NCBI GenBank assembly: GCA_000173575.1
Contig: ABYL01000004.1
Span: 62,001 to 126,000 of the forward strand
Source: Burkholderia sp. H160
GTDB lineage: Bacteria > Pseudomonadota > Gammaproteobacteria > Burkholderiales > Burkholderiaceae
Length of the DNA: 64,000 bases
Direction: 5' to 3'
Below are positions 50,445 to 58,609 of the stretch, piece by piece. The notes beneath the pieces were generated by a model. That model was not told the origin of the DNA, did no database searches, and was given only the letters and a program-made list of their open reading frames with translations. Position 1 is the stretch's first letter; each line of letters begins with the position of its first letter. The translations under genes and the position numbers were made by a program.

Positions 50445-52106
50445 ATGTCCACTACACCTGCAAACATCGCACCGCGCCGGGCCGCTGTGCTCGATGACGC
50501 GCACGTCGGCGATATCAAAGGCGCCTTCGGCACGATCGCCCACCACGACACGGCCCCTCGCAGTAACTGGAAGGCGCGTCTGAGCACGCTGCTGGCCATC
50601 CTCGGCCCAGGCCTCATCGTCATGGTCGGCGACAACGACGCCGGCGCGTTCGGCACGTACACGCAAGCTGGTCAGAATTACGGCACGTCGCTTCTCTGGA
50701 CGCTCGCGCTCCTGATTCCGGTTCTCTACGTCAACCAGGAAATGGTATTGCGCCTTGGCGCCGTGACCGGCGTGGGTCACGCACGCCTGATCTTCGAACG
50801 CTTCGGCAAGTTCTGGGGTGCTTTCAGCGTCATCGACCTCTTCCTGCTCAACGCACTCACGATCGTCACCGAGTTCATCGGCATTACGTTTGCACTCGAC
50901 TTCCTCGGCGTGTCGAAGGTTCTGGGCGTTTGCATCGCCGCAGTCCTGACGATGGCCGCGGTCAGTACCGGCGATTTCCGGCGCTTCGAACGCTTTGCGA
51001 TCGTGCTGTGCCTGTTGAGCCTCCTGCTGATCCCGGTGCTCGTCTCGATACACCCGCCTGTCGGCGTCATCGCGCGCGACTTCCTCGTGTCGACCTGGCC
51101 GAAGAATTCGAAGCTCTCCGATGTGATGCTGCTCGTCATCGGCATCGTCGGCACGACCGTAGCACCGTGGCAGTTGTTCTTCCAGCAGAGCTATGTGATC
51201 GACAAGCGCATCACGCCGCGCTTCATGAAGTACGAAAAGGCCGACCTCTGGATCGGCATCGCGTTCGTGATCATCGGCGCCGTGGCAATGATGGCCTTCA
51301 CGGCTGCGCTCTTTGAAGGGCGGCCCGAGTTCGGCAACTTCACCGATGCGGGTGGTGTGATTGCGGGTCTCCACAAATACGTCGGCCAGACGTCGGCTAC
51401 CATCTTCGCCGTCGCGCTCCTCGACGCATCGATCATCGGCGCGGCCGCTGTTTCGCTCTCGACAGCTTATGCGATCGGCGATGTATTCAAGGTCAAACAC
51501 TCACTGCATCGTAGCGTGCTCGACGCGAAGGGCTTCTACCTCGTCTACTTCGGCATTATTGCGCTGGCTGCCGCGCTCGTGCTGATGCCGGGCAGCCCGC
51601 TTGGCCTGTTGACTGAAGCTGTGCAGACGCTTGCCGGCGTGCTGCTGCCGAGCGCAACCGTGTTCCTGCTGCTGTTGTGCAATGACAAGGCAGTGCTGGG
51701 CCCGTGGGTGAACTCGAAGAAGCTGAACGTATTCACGGGCGCCGTCATTGCCGTGCTCGTCGTCCTGTCGATCATCCTGACGGCCGCCACCGTGTATCCG
51801 GACATCAGCGGTGCCGCGATCGTGAAGATTCTCGCGGGCGGATGCGGGCTTGCCGTTGCCGTTTATGCCGCGGTAGAACTCTCGCGCAAGGCCCGCGGCA
51901 CAGCGCCCTCCCCCGACGGGTTGGCACTCAACAAGCCGGCCCTGAAGGCGTTACGTACCACGTGGCGCATGCCGCCGCTCCAGGACTTGCCGGCGCCGCA
52001 GCACCTGACGCTGTCGGCCCGTGTGTGGATGGGCGTGCTGCGGATCTATCTCGTCGTCGCGGTGGGTCTCGTCATTGTGAAGGTCGTGCAGTTGGCCATT
52101 CACTAA
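50445..52106 (+). CDS. NRAMP-family divalent metal transporter, Mg2+ (NRMT)-like, copy A
   Basis: This 553-residue membrane protein has a cytosolic N-terminal tail (VLDDAHVGDIKGAFGTIAHHD, about 16-35) and 11-12 transmembrane segments. TM1 carries GDNDAG (about 62-67) where manganese NRAMPs have DPGN. TM6 carries VAPWQLFFQQS (about 239-249) where they have MPHN; the metal-binding Met is replaced by Ala. Both changes are those described for the NRAMP-related magnesium transporters. I therefore favour Mg2+ uptake over Mn2+, though only transport tests can tell. A long leader with two small ORFs precedes it, and a strong hairpin follows. Confidence 0.85.
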   Translation: MSTTPANIAPRRAAVLDDAHVGDIKGAFGTIAHHDTAPRSNWKARLSTLLAILGPGLIVMVGDNDAGAFGTYTQAGQNYGTSLLWTLALLIPVLYVNQEMVLRLGAVTGVGHARLIFERFGKFWGAFSVIDLFLLNALTIVTEFIGITFALDFLGVSKVLGVCIAAVLTMAAVSTGDFRRFERFAIVLCLLSLLLIPVLVSIHPPVGVIARDFLVSTWPKNSKLSDVMLLVIGIVGTTVAPWQLFFQQSYVIDKRITPRFMKYEKADLWIGIAFVIIGAVAMMAFTAALFEGRPEFGNFTDAGGVIAGLHKYVGQTSATIFAVALLDASIIGAAAVSLSTAYAIGDVFKVKHSLHRSVLDAKGFYLVYFGIIALAAALVLMPGSPLGLLTEAVQTLAGVLLPSATVFLLLLCNDKAVLGPWVNSKKLNVFTGAVIAVLVVLSIILTAATVYPDISGAAIVKILAGGCGLAVAVYAAVELSRKARGTAPSPDGLALNKPALKALRTTWRMPPLQDLPAPQHLTLSARVWMGVLRIYLVVAVGLVIVKVVQLAIH

Positions 52107-52107
52107 A

Positions 52108-52139
52108 GCGAAGGGGCAGGCGTGCGCCTGCCCCTTCGC
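52108..52139. terminator. Strong hairpin after NRAMP transporter A
   Basis: GCGAAGGGGCAGGCG (52108-52122) and CGCCTGCCCCTTCGC (52125-52139) pair perfectly. The stem begins 1 bp after the stop codon. There is no T run, so it may act as a Rho-independent-like terminator or 3' stabiliser. Confidence 0.65.
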
Positions 52140-52345
52140 GTCTCGAGGTCACGGCGACCGTACGCGTGCATCCGAAGCGCCAATCGAAGCGAGAAGTGAT
52201 GGCGAGTCGAATCAGGATAGAGAAAGGCGTGTCCCGCGTGAGTCGGCGCCGCGATGACTATTCCATCACCGAAAGATCCTGAAACAGAGCGCCTGACAAC
52301 GACCGTCGTTTACGCAAAATATATGGTTCTGCTTAAGAATCCACA

Positions 52346-52375
52346 TTGACTTGCCTGATACTCGTCTCCTAAACT
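52346..52375 (+). promoter_or_regulatory. Promoter of NRAMP leader B
   Basis: TTGACT (52346-52351), 18 nt, TAAACT (52370-52375). The geometry equals that of promoter A at 49598-49627. The expected transcript start is near 52382. Confidence 0.7.
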
Positions 52376-52402
52376 TTAAAAGTCTCCACAAAGAGGGCTT
52401 GC

Positions 52403-52518
52403 GCCTTGGACGCTTGCAGTAGTCGACCTTCGAACCAATTCGCTGCCTGACCGGCAAGACGTCCGCGCCCTCCTTTTCCAGCGCCGTCCTGCCGTCAGGC
52501 AGGCGGTGCGCGTCGCAG
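52403..52518 (+). ncRNA. Conserved leader RNA core B (candidate metal-responsive leader)
   Basis: The homologue of 49655-49772. Hairpin I is GCCGTCCTGCC-GTCA-GGCAGGCGGT (52483-52507), with base changes against copy A that keep most pairs. The upstream block CTGCCTGACCGGCA (52443-52456) is complementary to TGCCGTCAGGCAG (52490-52502) along 13 pairs with one bulge, so it would invade hairpin I. A second hairpin in this leader, ATGCGG...CCGCAT, lies at 52551-52583 around CCCGCC-TTC-GGGCG. Confidence 0.65.
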
Positions 52519-52656
52519 CAATATCCCCGTGCACCTTCCTAATTCGCAACATGCGGACCCGCCTTCGGGCGCACCGCATGGCATCGCGTCGCCGGACCGA
52601 ACTGGCGGCGCGCTCGTTCGCGCTTGTCAATTTGAAAGCCGGCGCGTGGTGAAACA

Positions 52657-52680
52657 CACATGCAGCAATCACTGCATGTG
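52657..52680 (+). promoter_or_regulatory. Perfect hairpin before leader peptide 1 of copy B
   Basis: CACATGCAG (52657-52665), loop CAATCA, CTGCATGTG (52672-52680). It ends 25 nt before the small ORF at 52705 and may influence ribosome access or form part of the switch. Copy A has no obvious counterpart. Confidence 0.5.
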
Positions 52681-52704
52681 AACTTCAAGCAGAACGGAGT
52701 CGAG

Positions 52705-52770
52705 ATGCTAGACAGCGACAGTTATCCCTTATGGGAATCATCTCCATCACTAACCGTGGAAAGCAGGTAG
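52705..52770 (+). CDS. Upstream leader peptide 1 of NRAMP transporter B
   Basis: A 21-codon ORF with ACGGAGT upstream; the peptide begins MLDSDSYPLWESSP. It occupies the same place as the uORF at 49996-50067: after the conserved RNA core and before the conserved small ORF. It too is acidic near the start (Asp at 3 and 5), though with serines in place of prolines. The sequence is otherwise unlike copy A, so only position and early acidity are shared. Confidence 0.45.
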   Translation: MLDSDSYPLWESSPSLTVESR

Positions 52771-52861
52771 ACCGCGAGACCTGGTCCCCTTGACGCGCCC
52801 CGTGCCCGTGCCTGCTGGAATTCCGCAATCACGCGTCGAGCCAGACGCACGGAGCAATATC

Positions 52862-53002
52862 ATGATCTTCAGCCTCCTCCTGTCGAACCTGCCGCACGTC
52901 GACGAAGCACGCGTCCACTACGACGCAATGCTGTCGCTGCAGCCCTGCGAATCGCACCGGCTCGCCACCTTCTGGCACCGTCTGAAAGCTCTCCTGTCCT
53001 GA
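52862..53002 (+). CDS. Small conserved protein preceding NRAMP transporter B
   Basis: A 46-residue ORF beginning MIFSLLLSNLPHVDEARVHY, with CGGAG upstream. It is homologous to the 49-residue ORF at 50181 over the first half, while the second half (HRLATFWHRLKALLS) is different. It ends 121 bp before the transporter start, almost the same distance as in copy A. Conservation of the peptide across a duplication, with diverged DNA between, argues that it is translated. Confidence 0.75.
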   Translation: MIFSLLLSNLPHVDEARVHYDAMLSLQPCESHRLATFWHRLKALLS

Positions 53003-53123
53003 GCGCCGAGCTGGGCTCCGCTAAACGCCCGAGGGACGCGGCCGTTCCACAGCTGACGGCCTCGCGCATTCCGGATGCCAAGCATTTTCGTTTCGAGAAC
53101 CCGTCACAAGGGAAGGAAACAAA

Positions 53124-54803
53124 ATGTCCATTCCAGCAGAAACCTCATCGGCACGCAGCGCCGCGCTCAAGCGCAGCGCGGTCCTCGACGAAGCCCATCT
53201 GGGCGACATCACGGGGGCGCTGGGTACCATCGCGCACCACGACATCGCACCGCGCACGCATTGGTGGGCGCGTCTGCGAACGCTGCTTGCGATCCTCGGC
53301 CCTGGTCTGATCGTGATGGTTGGCGACAACGATGCCGGTGCATTCGCCACCTATACACAGGCCGGGCAAAACTACGGCACCACGCTGTTATGGACACTGC
53401 TGTTGCTGGTTCCGGTGCTCTACGTGAACCAGGAAATGGTGTTGCGGCTGGGCGCCGTGAGCGGTGTGGGACATGCTCGTCTGATCTTCGAGCGTTTTGG
53501 CAGGTTCTGGGGCGCGTTCAGCATCATCGACCTGTTCTTGCTCAACGCGCTGACGATCGTCACCGAGTTCATCGGCATCACGTTCGTGCTCGACTTCTTC
53601 GGCCTCTCCAGGTTGGCGGGCGTGTGTGTCGCGGCGGCACTGACGATGGCGGCGGTCAGTACCGGCAACTTCCGGCGCTTCGAACGCTTCGCCATGCTGC
53701 TGTGTTTGCTAAGCCTGCTGCTGCTGCCGGTCCTGGTGTCGATCCACCCACCGGTAGCCCAGATGGCGCGTGATCTTTTCATTCCGAACTGGCCCGCGCA
53801 CTCGAAGCTCTCCGACGTGATGCTGCTGGTCATCGGCATCGTAGGTACAACGGTTGCGCCCTGGCAGCTGTTTTTCCAGCAAAGCTATGTGGTCGACAAG
53901 CGCATTACGCCGCGCTTCATCCGCTACGAAAAAGCGGACCTGTGGATTGGGATCGTGTTCGTGATGATTGGTGCGGTGGCGATGATGGCATTCTGCGCCG
54001 AACTGTTCGCCGGCAAACCCGAATTCGGCAATTTCACGGATGCGGGTGGCGTGATCGCGGGCCTGGAAAAATACGCCGGGCGCACCATGGCGACCTGCTT
54101 CGCCATCGCGCTGTTCGATGCCGCGATCATCGGCGCCGCGGCCGTGTCGCTGTCGACCGCCTATGCGATTGGCGACGTGTTCAGGATCCGCCATTCTCTG
54201 CATCGTAGCGTCACGTCCGCCAAGGGTTTCTATCTGGTGTACTTCGGCATCGTCGCCGGTTCGGCGGCGCTGGTGCTGATACCAGGCAGCCCGCTCGGCC
54301 TGCTGACCCTGGCTGTGCAGACCCTGGCGGGCGTGCTGCTGCCGAGCGCCACGGTGTTCCTGCTGCTGTTGTGCAACGACAGGGCCGTGCTCGGTCCGTG
54401 GGCCAATTCAACGAAAGTGAACTTGTTTACGGGCACGGTGATCTGGGTGCTGGTCATGCTCTCCATCATCCTGACTGCCTCTGTGATGTATCCGGACATG
54501 AGCGGGAAAACGATGCTCGAGGTGCTCGTCGGCGGCACGCTGCTGGCCATCGTCGGCTATGCGACCACCGTTGCCATTCGCAGGTTGCATCGCGAACCGG
54601 CGGATGGTGCCGCCGCCGGAACGACAGTGCAGGCGTATCCGGAAGGCGCCCGTCAGACGTGGCGCATGCCACCGCTGGACGAGTTGCCGCCCGCCAATCT
54701 CACGCTCGCCAAGCGGGTCTGGATGGGTGTGCTGCGCGGCTATCTGCTGATCGCGGTGGGGCTGGTGATCGTGAAGGTCGTGCAGATGACGTTTCTCAAA
54801 TAG
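53124..54803 (+). CDS. NRAMP-family divalent metal transporter, Mg2+ (NRMT)-like, copy B
   Basis: This 559-residue paralogue of the 50445 gene has high identity throughout the membrane core. TM1 has GDNDAG (about 67-72) and TM6 VAPWQLFFQQS (about 244-254), the same departures from the DPGN and MPHN motifs of manganese transporters. The N-terminal tail VLDEAHLGDITGALGTIAHHD is conserved between the two, which suggests a regulatory or folding role. The start has AAGGAAAC. It is followed by genes for two small membrane proteins. The pair looks like an old tandem duplication including the leaders. Confidence 0.85.
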   Translation: MSIPAETSSARSAALKRSAVLDEAHLGDITGALGTIAHHDIAPRTHWWARLRTLLAILGPGLIVMVGDNDAGAFATYTQAGQNYGTTLLWTLLLLVPVLYVNQEMVLRLGAVSGVGHARLIFERFGRFWGAFSIIDLFLLNALTIVTEFIGITFVLDFFGLSRLAGVCVAAALTMAAVSTGNFRRFERFAMLLCLLSLLLLPVLVSIHPPVAQMARDLFIPNWPAHSKLSDVMLLVIGIVGTTVAPWQLFFQQSYVVDKRITPRFIRYEKADLWIGIVFVMIGAVAMMAFCAELFAGKPEFGNFTDAGGVIAGLEKYAGRTMATCFAIALFDAAIIGAAAVSLSTAYAIGDVFRIRHSLHRSVTSAKGFYLVYFGIVAGSAALVLIPGSPLGLLTLAVQTLAGVLLPSATVFLLLLCNDRAVLGPWANSTKVNLFTGTVIWVLVMLSIILTASVMYPDMSGKTMLEVLVGGTLLAIVGYATTVAIRRLHREPADGAAAGTTVQAYPEGARQTWRMPPLDELPPANLTLAKRVWMGVLRGYLLIAVGLVIVKVVQMTFLK

Positions 54804-54862
54804 CGACGGACGGACGCGCCTGCCTCCGGGCAGACGGGCTCAGCTTGTCAGGGATGGTCGCG

Positions 54863-55087
54863 ATGAGCCGCATACGAGCGCTTTCGGCACGCTCAAGGCG
54901 CATAACGGCGCGGGGCAATGCGGGCCGCTCCGCGCGCGTTCTCCGAACGTGGCGGAACAGACCGCTTAGCCGCATGGAGTGGGCGCTGCTCGTCGCGTGG
55001 GCATGGATCCTGATGAGCCCGCTCTGGATCGTGCTGATCGCGGGACTGATCCGCTCGCTCAGACAGACATTCCGACCGGCTCCGTGA
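54863..55087 (+). CDS. Small single-pass membrane protein (74 aa)
   Basis: The frame encodes a basic N-terminal half (MSRIRALSARSRRITARGNAG) and one strong hydrophobic span (MEWALLVAWAWILMSPLWIVLIAG, about 39-62), then a short basic tail. CAGGG lies at usable spacing, and an ATG 9 bp upstream is an alternative start. It is 59 bp after NRAMP copy B on the same strand. Small membrane proteins that modulate Mg2+ transporters (MgtS, MgtR) are known in enterobacteria. Similarity here is only in size and place. Confidence 0.5.
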   Translation: MSRIRALSARSRRITARGNAGRSARVLRTWRNRPLSRMEWALLVAWAWILMSPLWIVLIAGLIRSLRQTFRPAP

Positions 55088-55120
55088 AACCGTCCCGGCC
55101 GCCCGTGTGAGGATTCGACC

Positions 55121-55336
55121 ATGAGAAAGCACTTTCTTGCAGTATCCCTGATCGCGATTCTGGTATTCGTCGTCGGCGCACTCGCGACTTTTGAGGAGAG
55201 CTGTCAGGTGTCCGCTTCGGACGCCGCGCGTGCCGCCGTTGACGGTGTACCCGGCAATGGTGCATCGAACGGGGTTCGAGCCCATTGCCTGCTCTACGGG
55301 AAATATTGTCTCAGCGACACTCTACGCAGCCGATAG
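55121..55336 (+). CDS. Small exported or membrane-anchored protein (71 aa)
   Basis: The protein begins MRKHFLAVSLIAILVFVVGALA, a signal peptide or membrane anchor, then FEESCQ and a Cys-containing tail (three Cys in all). A GAGG site precedes the ATG. It lies 33 bp after the 74-aa membrane protein and may be part of the same transcript as the NRAMP gene. The tail composition is unremarkable and no family is recognised. Confidence 0.5.
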   Translation: MRKHFLAVSLIAILVFVVGALATFEESCQVSASDAARAAVDGVPGNGASNGVRAHCLLYGKYCLSDTLRSR

Positions 55337-55528
55337 GAAGGCAACGGTATGTCGCATTCAGGCTCACGGCTGGTGCGAATTCGACCAGAGGCGGCATCGC
55401 GCGAACCGCACCGGGGTGGCGGGATATCCGGGGCCTGAACAGCCACCAAAGGCTGCGTGTGCCTCCGCGCCAAGCTGACGAGTCGCGCGTACGATATAAC
55501 CTGTTGACGTCGATTTCAGGAGGGCGAC

Positions 55529-55720
55529 ATGAACGCGGTGTGCCCGCTGCACGGGCCTACGACCATCGTCCGCACGAATGCCTACGGATTTCCTGTCTAT
55601 GCGTGCTGTTGCAACGACGTGACCTACGTCACCCCCCCGGATGCGTGTACGAGGGCGCCGGCGCAACGCGGAAGCGAACGACCGCCCGAAGAGCCGAAGA
55701 AGCGCAAGGAACGGGAGTGA
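55529..55720 (+). CDS. Small Cys-rich protein (63 aa)
   Basis: The peptide begins MNAVCPLHGPTTIVRTNAYG, then FPVYACCCND, and ends in a highly charged tail rich in Arg, Lys, Glu and Pro. Four of the cysteines (CPLHG and ACCC) could bind Zn2+ or another metal. The ribosome site AGGAGGGCG is strong. Its stop overlaps the GTG start of the cytochrome b561 gene (GTGA), so the two are translationally coupled. No family is recognised. Confidence 0.65.
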   Translation: MNAVCPLHGPTTIVRTNAYGFPVYACCCNDVTYVTPPDACTRAPAQRGSERPPEEPKKRKERE

Positions 55721-56433
55721 CTCTCAAGTCTGCTGTACCTACGGCCGCTGAAACACCCGTCAAGCGGCCGACTCAGCCGGTGGCCCGCCCGGTGCTGGTC
55801 TGGGACGCGCCAGTGCGACTGTTTCACTGGCTGGTCGTCGCGCTGGTCACGGCGGCTTATGTCACCCTGAAACTGAACTGGATCGACTGGCACGTGTGGG
55901 TCGGCGAGACGCTGCTTGCATTGGTCATTTTCCGGCTGCTGTGGGGCTGCTTTGGCAGTGAGACCGCGCGCTTTCGCAGTTTCGTGGCATCGCCCGCGGC
56001 TGCTCTCCGTCATTTGCGGCACCTGTTTCATCGCGAGCCGGATGTGCAGGTAGGTCACAATGCGGCCGGCGGATGGATGGTGCTGTTGCTGCTTGCGTTA
56101 TTGCTGATCGAGACTCTGAGCGGGCTCTACGTCAACAATGAGATCGCTGACCAGGGCCCGTTGAGCGAACGGGTGCCCGTATGGCTCGCCAACGCAATCG
56201 CGGACTTGCACGGGCTCGTTTGGTACGTGCTGCTCGTCGCAGTGGCGCTGCACGTGCTCGTGATCGCACTCTACGCAGTGGTGAAGGGACACAACCTGCT
56301 GCGTCCGATGCTGACCGGCTACAAACTGCTGCCCCCGTCCGTTGACGCGCCACGGCAGACGCCAGCGCTGCTGGCGCTGCTTCCACTCGGCGTCGGCACT
56401 GCCGTGGTGATGCTGCTCGCGGCTTATCTCTGA
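55717..56433 (+). CDS. Cytochrome b561-type membrane protein
   Basis: This protein of about 238 residues has a GTG start overlapping the upstream stop. After a 25-residue Pro-rich lead, the membrane domain starts VLVWDAPVRLFHWLVVALVTAAYV. The first haem His lies in RLFHW, others in the central part (DVQVGHNAAGGW) and in ADLHGLVWYVLLVAVALHVLVIAL. The family carries electrons from quinol or periplasmic donors through the inner membrane. Four transmembrane segments are typical, and a fifth hydrophobic end is present here. It may serve the neighbouring periplasmic proteins. Confidence 0.88.
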   Translation: MTLKSAVPTAAETPVKRPTQPVARPVLVWDAPVRLFHWLVVALVTAAYVTLKLNWIDWHVWVGETLLALVIFRLLWGCFGSETARFRSFVASPAAALRHLRHLFHREPDVQVGHNAAGGWMVLLLLALLLIETLSGLYVNNEIADQGPLSERVPVWLANAIADLHGLVWYVLLVAVALHVLVIALYAVVKGHNLLRPMLTGYKLLPPSVDAPRQTPALLALLPLGVGTAVVMLLAAYL

Positions 56434-56477
56434 GCTTGCCGCAAGCCTGATCCCGGGGCGCGGCTGCCGTGTTTGCT

Positions 56478-56939
56478 TCAGTTGGCCTTCGGCGGCATCA
56501 CCTGGCCGCGAATCTCGCCACCCGGGTTGTTCTTGGTGTGAACGTTGATATACATGTCACCGGCTTCGAACATCTTGGCTTCGTCCGGAGACAGGGTAGC
56601 CTGACCGGTCATCGGGCTCGTCACCTCCATGGCGCCTTTCTGCGAGATCCAGACCTTCGGGTTGGCGTTTTTACCGGTCGCAGCAGGCCCGTGGAAATGC
56701 GCCATCGTGGCGGGACTCGTCAATCCGCTAAAGGTGATATTCCAGGTTACGGCCCGCGTGCTGGCGTCGTACGTGAGCTTGGCGTTGCCGCTGCCTGGCG
56801 TCGTCACCGGTGGAACCTGTTGAGCGCCCGTCAACGGCACCTCGAATGAGACGGGCGCCGCTTGCGCCAACGTCAACGTACCCGCTAAGGCCAAACCACC
56901 GAATACCATGAAAGCGCGTTGCGAGATGGATCGTGACAT
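56478..56939 (-). CDS. CHRD-domain exported protein
   Basis: This 153-residue protein has a signal peptide (MSRSISQRAFMVFGGLALAG, cleavage near TLAQA-AP) and one CHRD domain (about 30-150: FEVPLTGAQQVPPVTTPGSGNAKLTYD, then MAHFHGPAATGKNANPKVWI and INVHTKNNPGGEIRGQV). CHRD domains occur in chordin and in bacterial exported proteins of uncertain role. The His residues in HFHG and NVHT look metal-binding. AGGAG lies upstream of the start. It converges on the cytochrome b561 gene. Confidence 0.88.
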   Translation of the reverse strand: MSRSISQRAFMVFGGLALAGTLTLAQAAPVSFEVPLTGAQQVPPVTTPGSGNAKLTYDASTRAVTWNITFSGLTSPATMAHFHGPAATGKNANPKVWISQKGAMEVTSPMTGQATLSPDEAKMFEAGDMYINVHTKNNPGGEIRGQVMPPKAN

Positions 56940-57178
56940 TTGGTTTTCTCCTGTTGGGTTTGCCCTTGGCGGGCGGCCATTAAAAGAAGTGAAACAAGGA
57001 TAGTCTCAAGCGGCCCGGAACGCGTAGAAAGAATCCGACGGCGGTACCGGCAGCGCTCTCGCTCGGGCAGCAGATTTGCATTTGAAACCTGCCGGAGAGC
57101 TTACGAGGGTATTTCGGGCTTTGCTAACGTTCGGGTGCCGGCGTTAGACTTCGAACGCTCTCTCAATTGGAGTACGCC

Positions 57179-57727
57179 ATGAAACGCCGCCTGGCCACGG
57201 CAATCGTCGTGTGGGCCGCCTTCCTGTTCGCTGTCCCCGTTCTTTCGTCGTCCGCCGTCGCTGAAGTGACGCAACGCCAGATGGACGTTGCGCAGCAAGG
57301 TGCGGAGGTGATGCCGTTCTCCCTTCCGGCCACCACTCACATCTTTACGAAGACTGCAGATGGCGGGATTCAACAGGTCGTCACGAAGCATCATGACCCG
57401 AAGCAGATCGACCTGATCCGCGGGCACCTGGCCGGAATAGCCCAGCAGTTTTCGGCTGGCGATTTCGAGGCGCCGGAGCAGATCCACGGCAACGATATGC
57501 CGGGCCTGGCTGTGCTGCGTACAGCTCGGCCGGGCGAACTGAAGATCCACTATCGCGACTTGCCCAATGGCGGCGAAATCGTCTATCGCTCGGACGAGCC
57601 TCGCCTCGTTGCCGCGTTGCACTCATGGTTCGATGCACAGCTGTCCGATCATGGCCACGACGCAATGGGAGGGCACGATCCCGGCATGATGCATCATCAT
57701 TCGATGGACGCCTCGACAGCGGAATAG
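57179..57727 (+). CDS. Exported hypothetical protein with His-rich C terminus
   Basis: A protein of about 182 residues with a signal peptide (MKRRLATAIVVWAAFLFAVP, cleavage after AVA). The body contains FSLPATTHIFTKTADGGIQQVVTK, LIRGHLAGIAQQFSAGDFEAPEQIHG and LKIHYRDLPNGGEIVYRS. This arrangement matches small periplasmic proteins often misnamed aspartate carbamoyltransferase in databases. The C-terminal 25 residues are rich in His, Asp and Met (HGHDAMGGHDPGMMHHHS), a likely metal-chelating tail. ATG at 57179 is preferred over a TTG 12 bp earlier, since TTGGAG is then its ribosome site. Confidence 0.75.
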   Translation: MKRRLATAIVVWAAFLFAVPVLSSSAVAEVTQRQMDVAQQGAEVMPFSLPATTHIFTKTADGGIQQVVTKHHDPKQIDLIRGHLAGIAQQFSAGDFEAPEQIHGNDMPGLAVLRTARPGELKIHYRDLPNGGEIVYRSDEPRLVAALHSWFDAQLSDHGHDAMGGHDPGMMHHHSMDASTAE

Positions 57728-57870
57728 GCCATGCATACGGCGCCGGGGAGGAAATGCCCCTGAAAGACCTACACTGATATCCAGGACAGCTGAAGACGTT
57801 TCGACACCTGTTGCCGCGTTCGCCTCGATAAACTGCGCGCGCGACACCTGCATCGCACAAGGGGACTGCC

Positions 57871-58521
57871 ATGCCGTTCCGATCGAATACACGCAATTGC
57901 GTTACCCACCGCTGTATTTGCCTTGTCGCGGCTTTCGGCCTGTCCGCCGCATGGATTCCCGAGTGTGGCGCGGACGAGGCCGTTCCAGCGGCGACTACGC
58001 AAGCCGTCCCTCGCGACGCGTCGGTTGACAGCGAGACCGGCACCGTCAGCCTGATTGACCAGAAAAACGCGATCATCGTCGTGACTGTCCCGGGCCACGA
58101 GGACCTGAGTTTCAACGCAAAAGATCACCGGGACGCGCTCAACACCATCAAGGTCGGCGACAAGCTCACGGCCAGCTATCTGGAGCCGTACGTCACCGAA
58201 CTGTCAGTCGCGAAGGGCGAACCGCTCACACCCCTGAACCGCTCGGTCAAGCTGACCCAGCATACATCGGGCGCTGGACAGGAGGAGTTTCAGGCGCTCA
58301 GAGTCTTCCGGGGCGTGGCCGAAGTCACCGGCGTCGATCACAAGCTCAATCTGCTGACGGTCGAGGACAAGGCAGGTACGGCGCATTCGGTCCGGGTCAG
58401 CCGCCCCGACCTCGTGAAAGTGATGCAATCTCTCAAGCGCCATAGCCACGTGCAGATCGGGTATGAATCCGAAAGCACGGTGGTAGTCACGCGCCAGGGC
58501 AACACCGCAGGAGGTCAATGA
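57871..58521 (+). CDS. Exported hypothetical protein
   Basis: This 216-residue protein has an N-terminal signal-like segment (HRCICLVAAFGLSAAWIPECGADE). A mature domain with two related beta-rich parts follows: VDSETGTVSLIDQKNAIIVVTVPGHEDLSFNAKDHRDALNTIKVGDKL, and later VTGVDHKLNLLTVEDKAGTAHSVRVSRPDLVKVM. The two halves look like a duplicated OB-like or beta-barrel unit. This internal repeat is my reading and not a named family. It lies 143 bp after the His-rich protein on the same strand. No function is assigned. Confidence 0.7.
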   Translation: MPFRSNTRNCVTHRCICLVAAFGLSAAWIPECGADEAVPAATTQAVPRDASVDSETGTVSLIDQKNAIIVVTVPGHEDLSFNAKDHRDALNTIKVGDKLTASYLEPYVTELSVAKGEPLTPLNRSVKLTQHTSGAGQEEFQALRVFRGVAEVTGVDHKLNLLTVEDKAGTAHSVRVSRPDLVKVMQSLKRHSHVQIGYESESTVVVTRQGNTAGGQ

Positions 58522-58609
58522 ACGTTCGCAACCCGGAAGGAATATGCTGCGTCGAACGAGGCCCCCCGTGCTCCTGCTACGCAGGCTCGCTCGTCGGGGA
58601 AATTTTCTC

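Noticed and set aside
50415-51500. Minus-strand open frame of about 360 codons inside the first NRAMP gene
   Set aside because: Antisense shadow, rich in Asp, Glu, Arg and His, without any domain.
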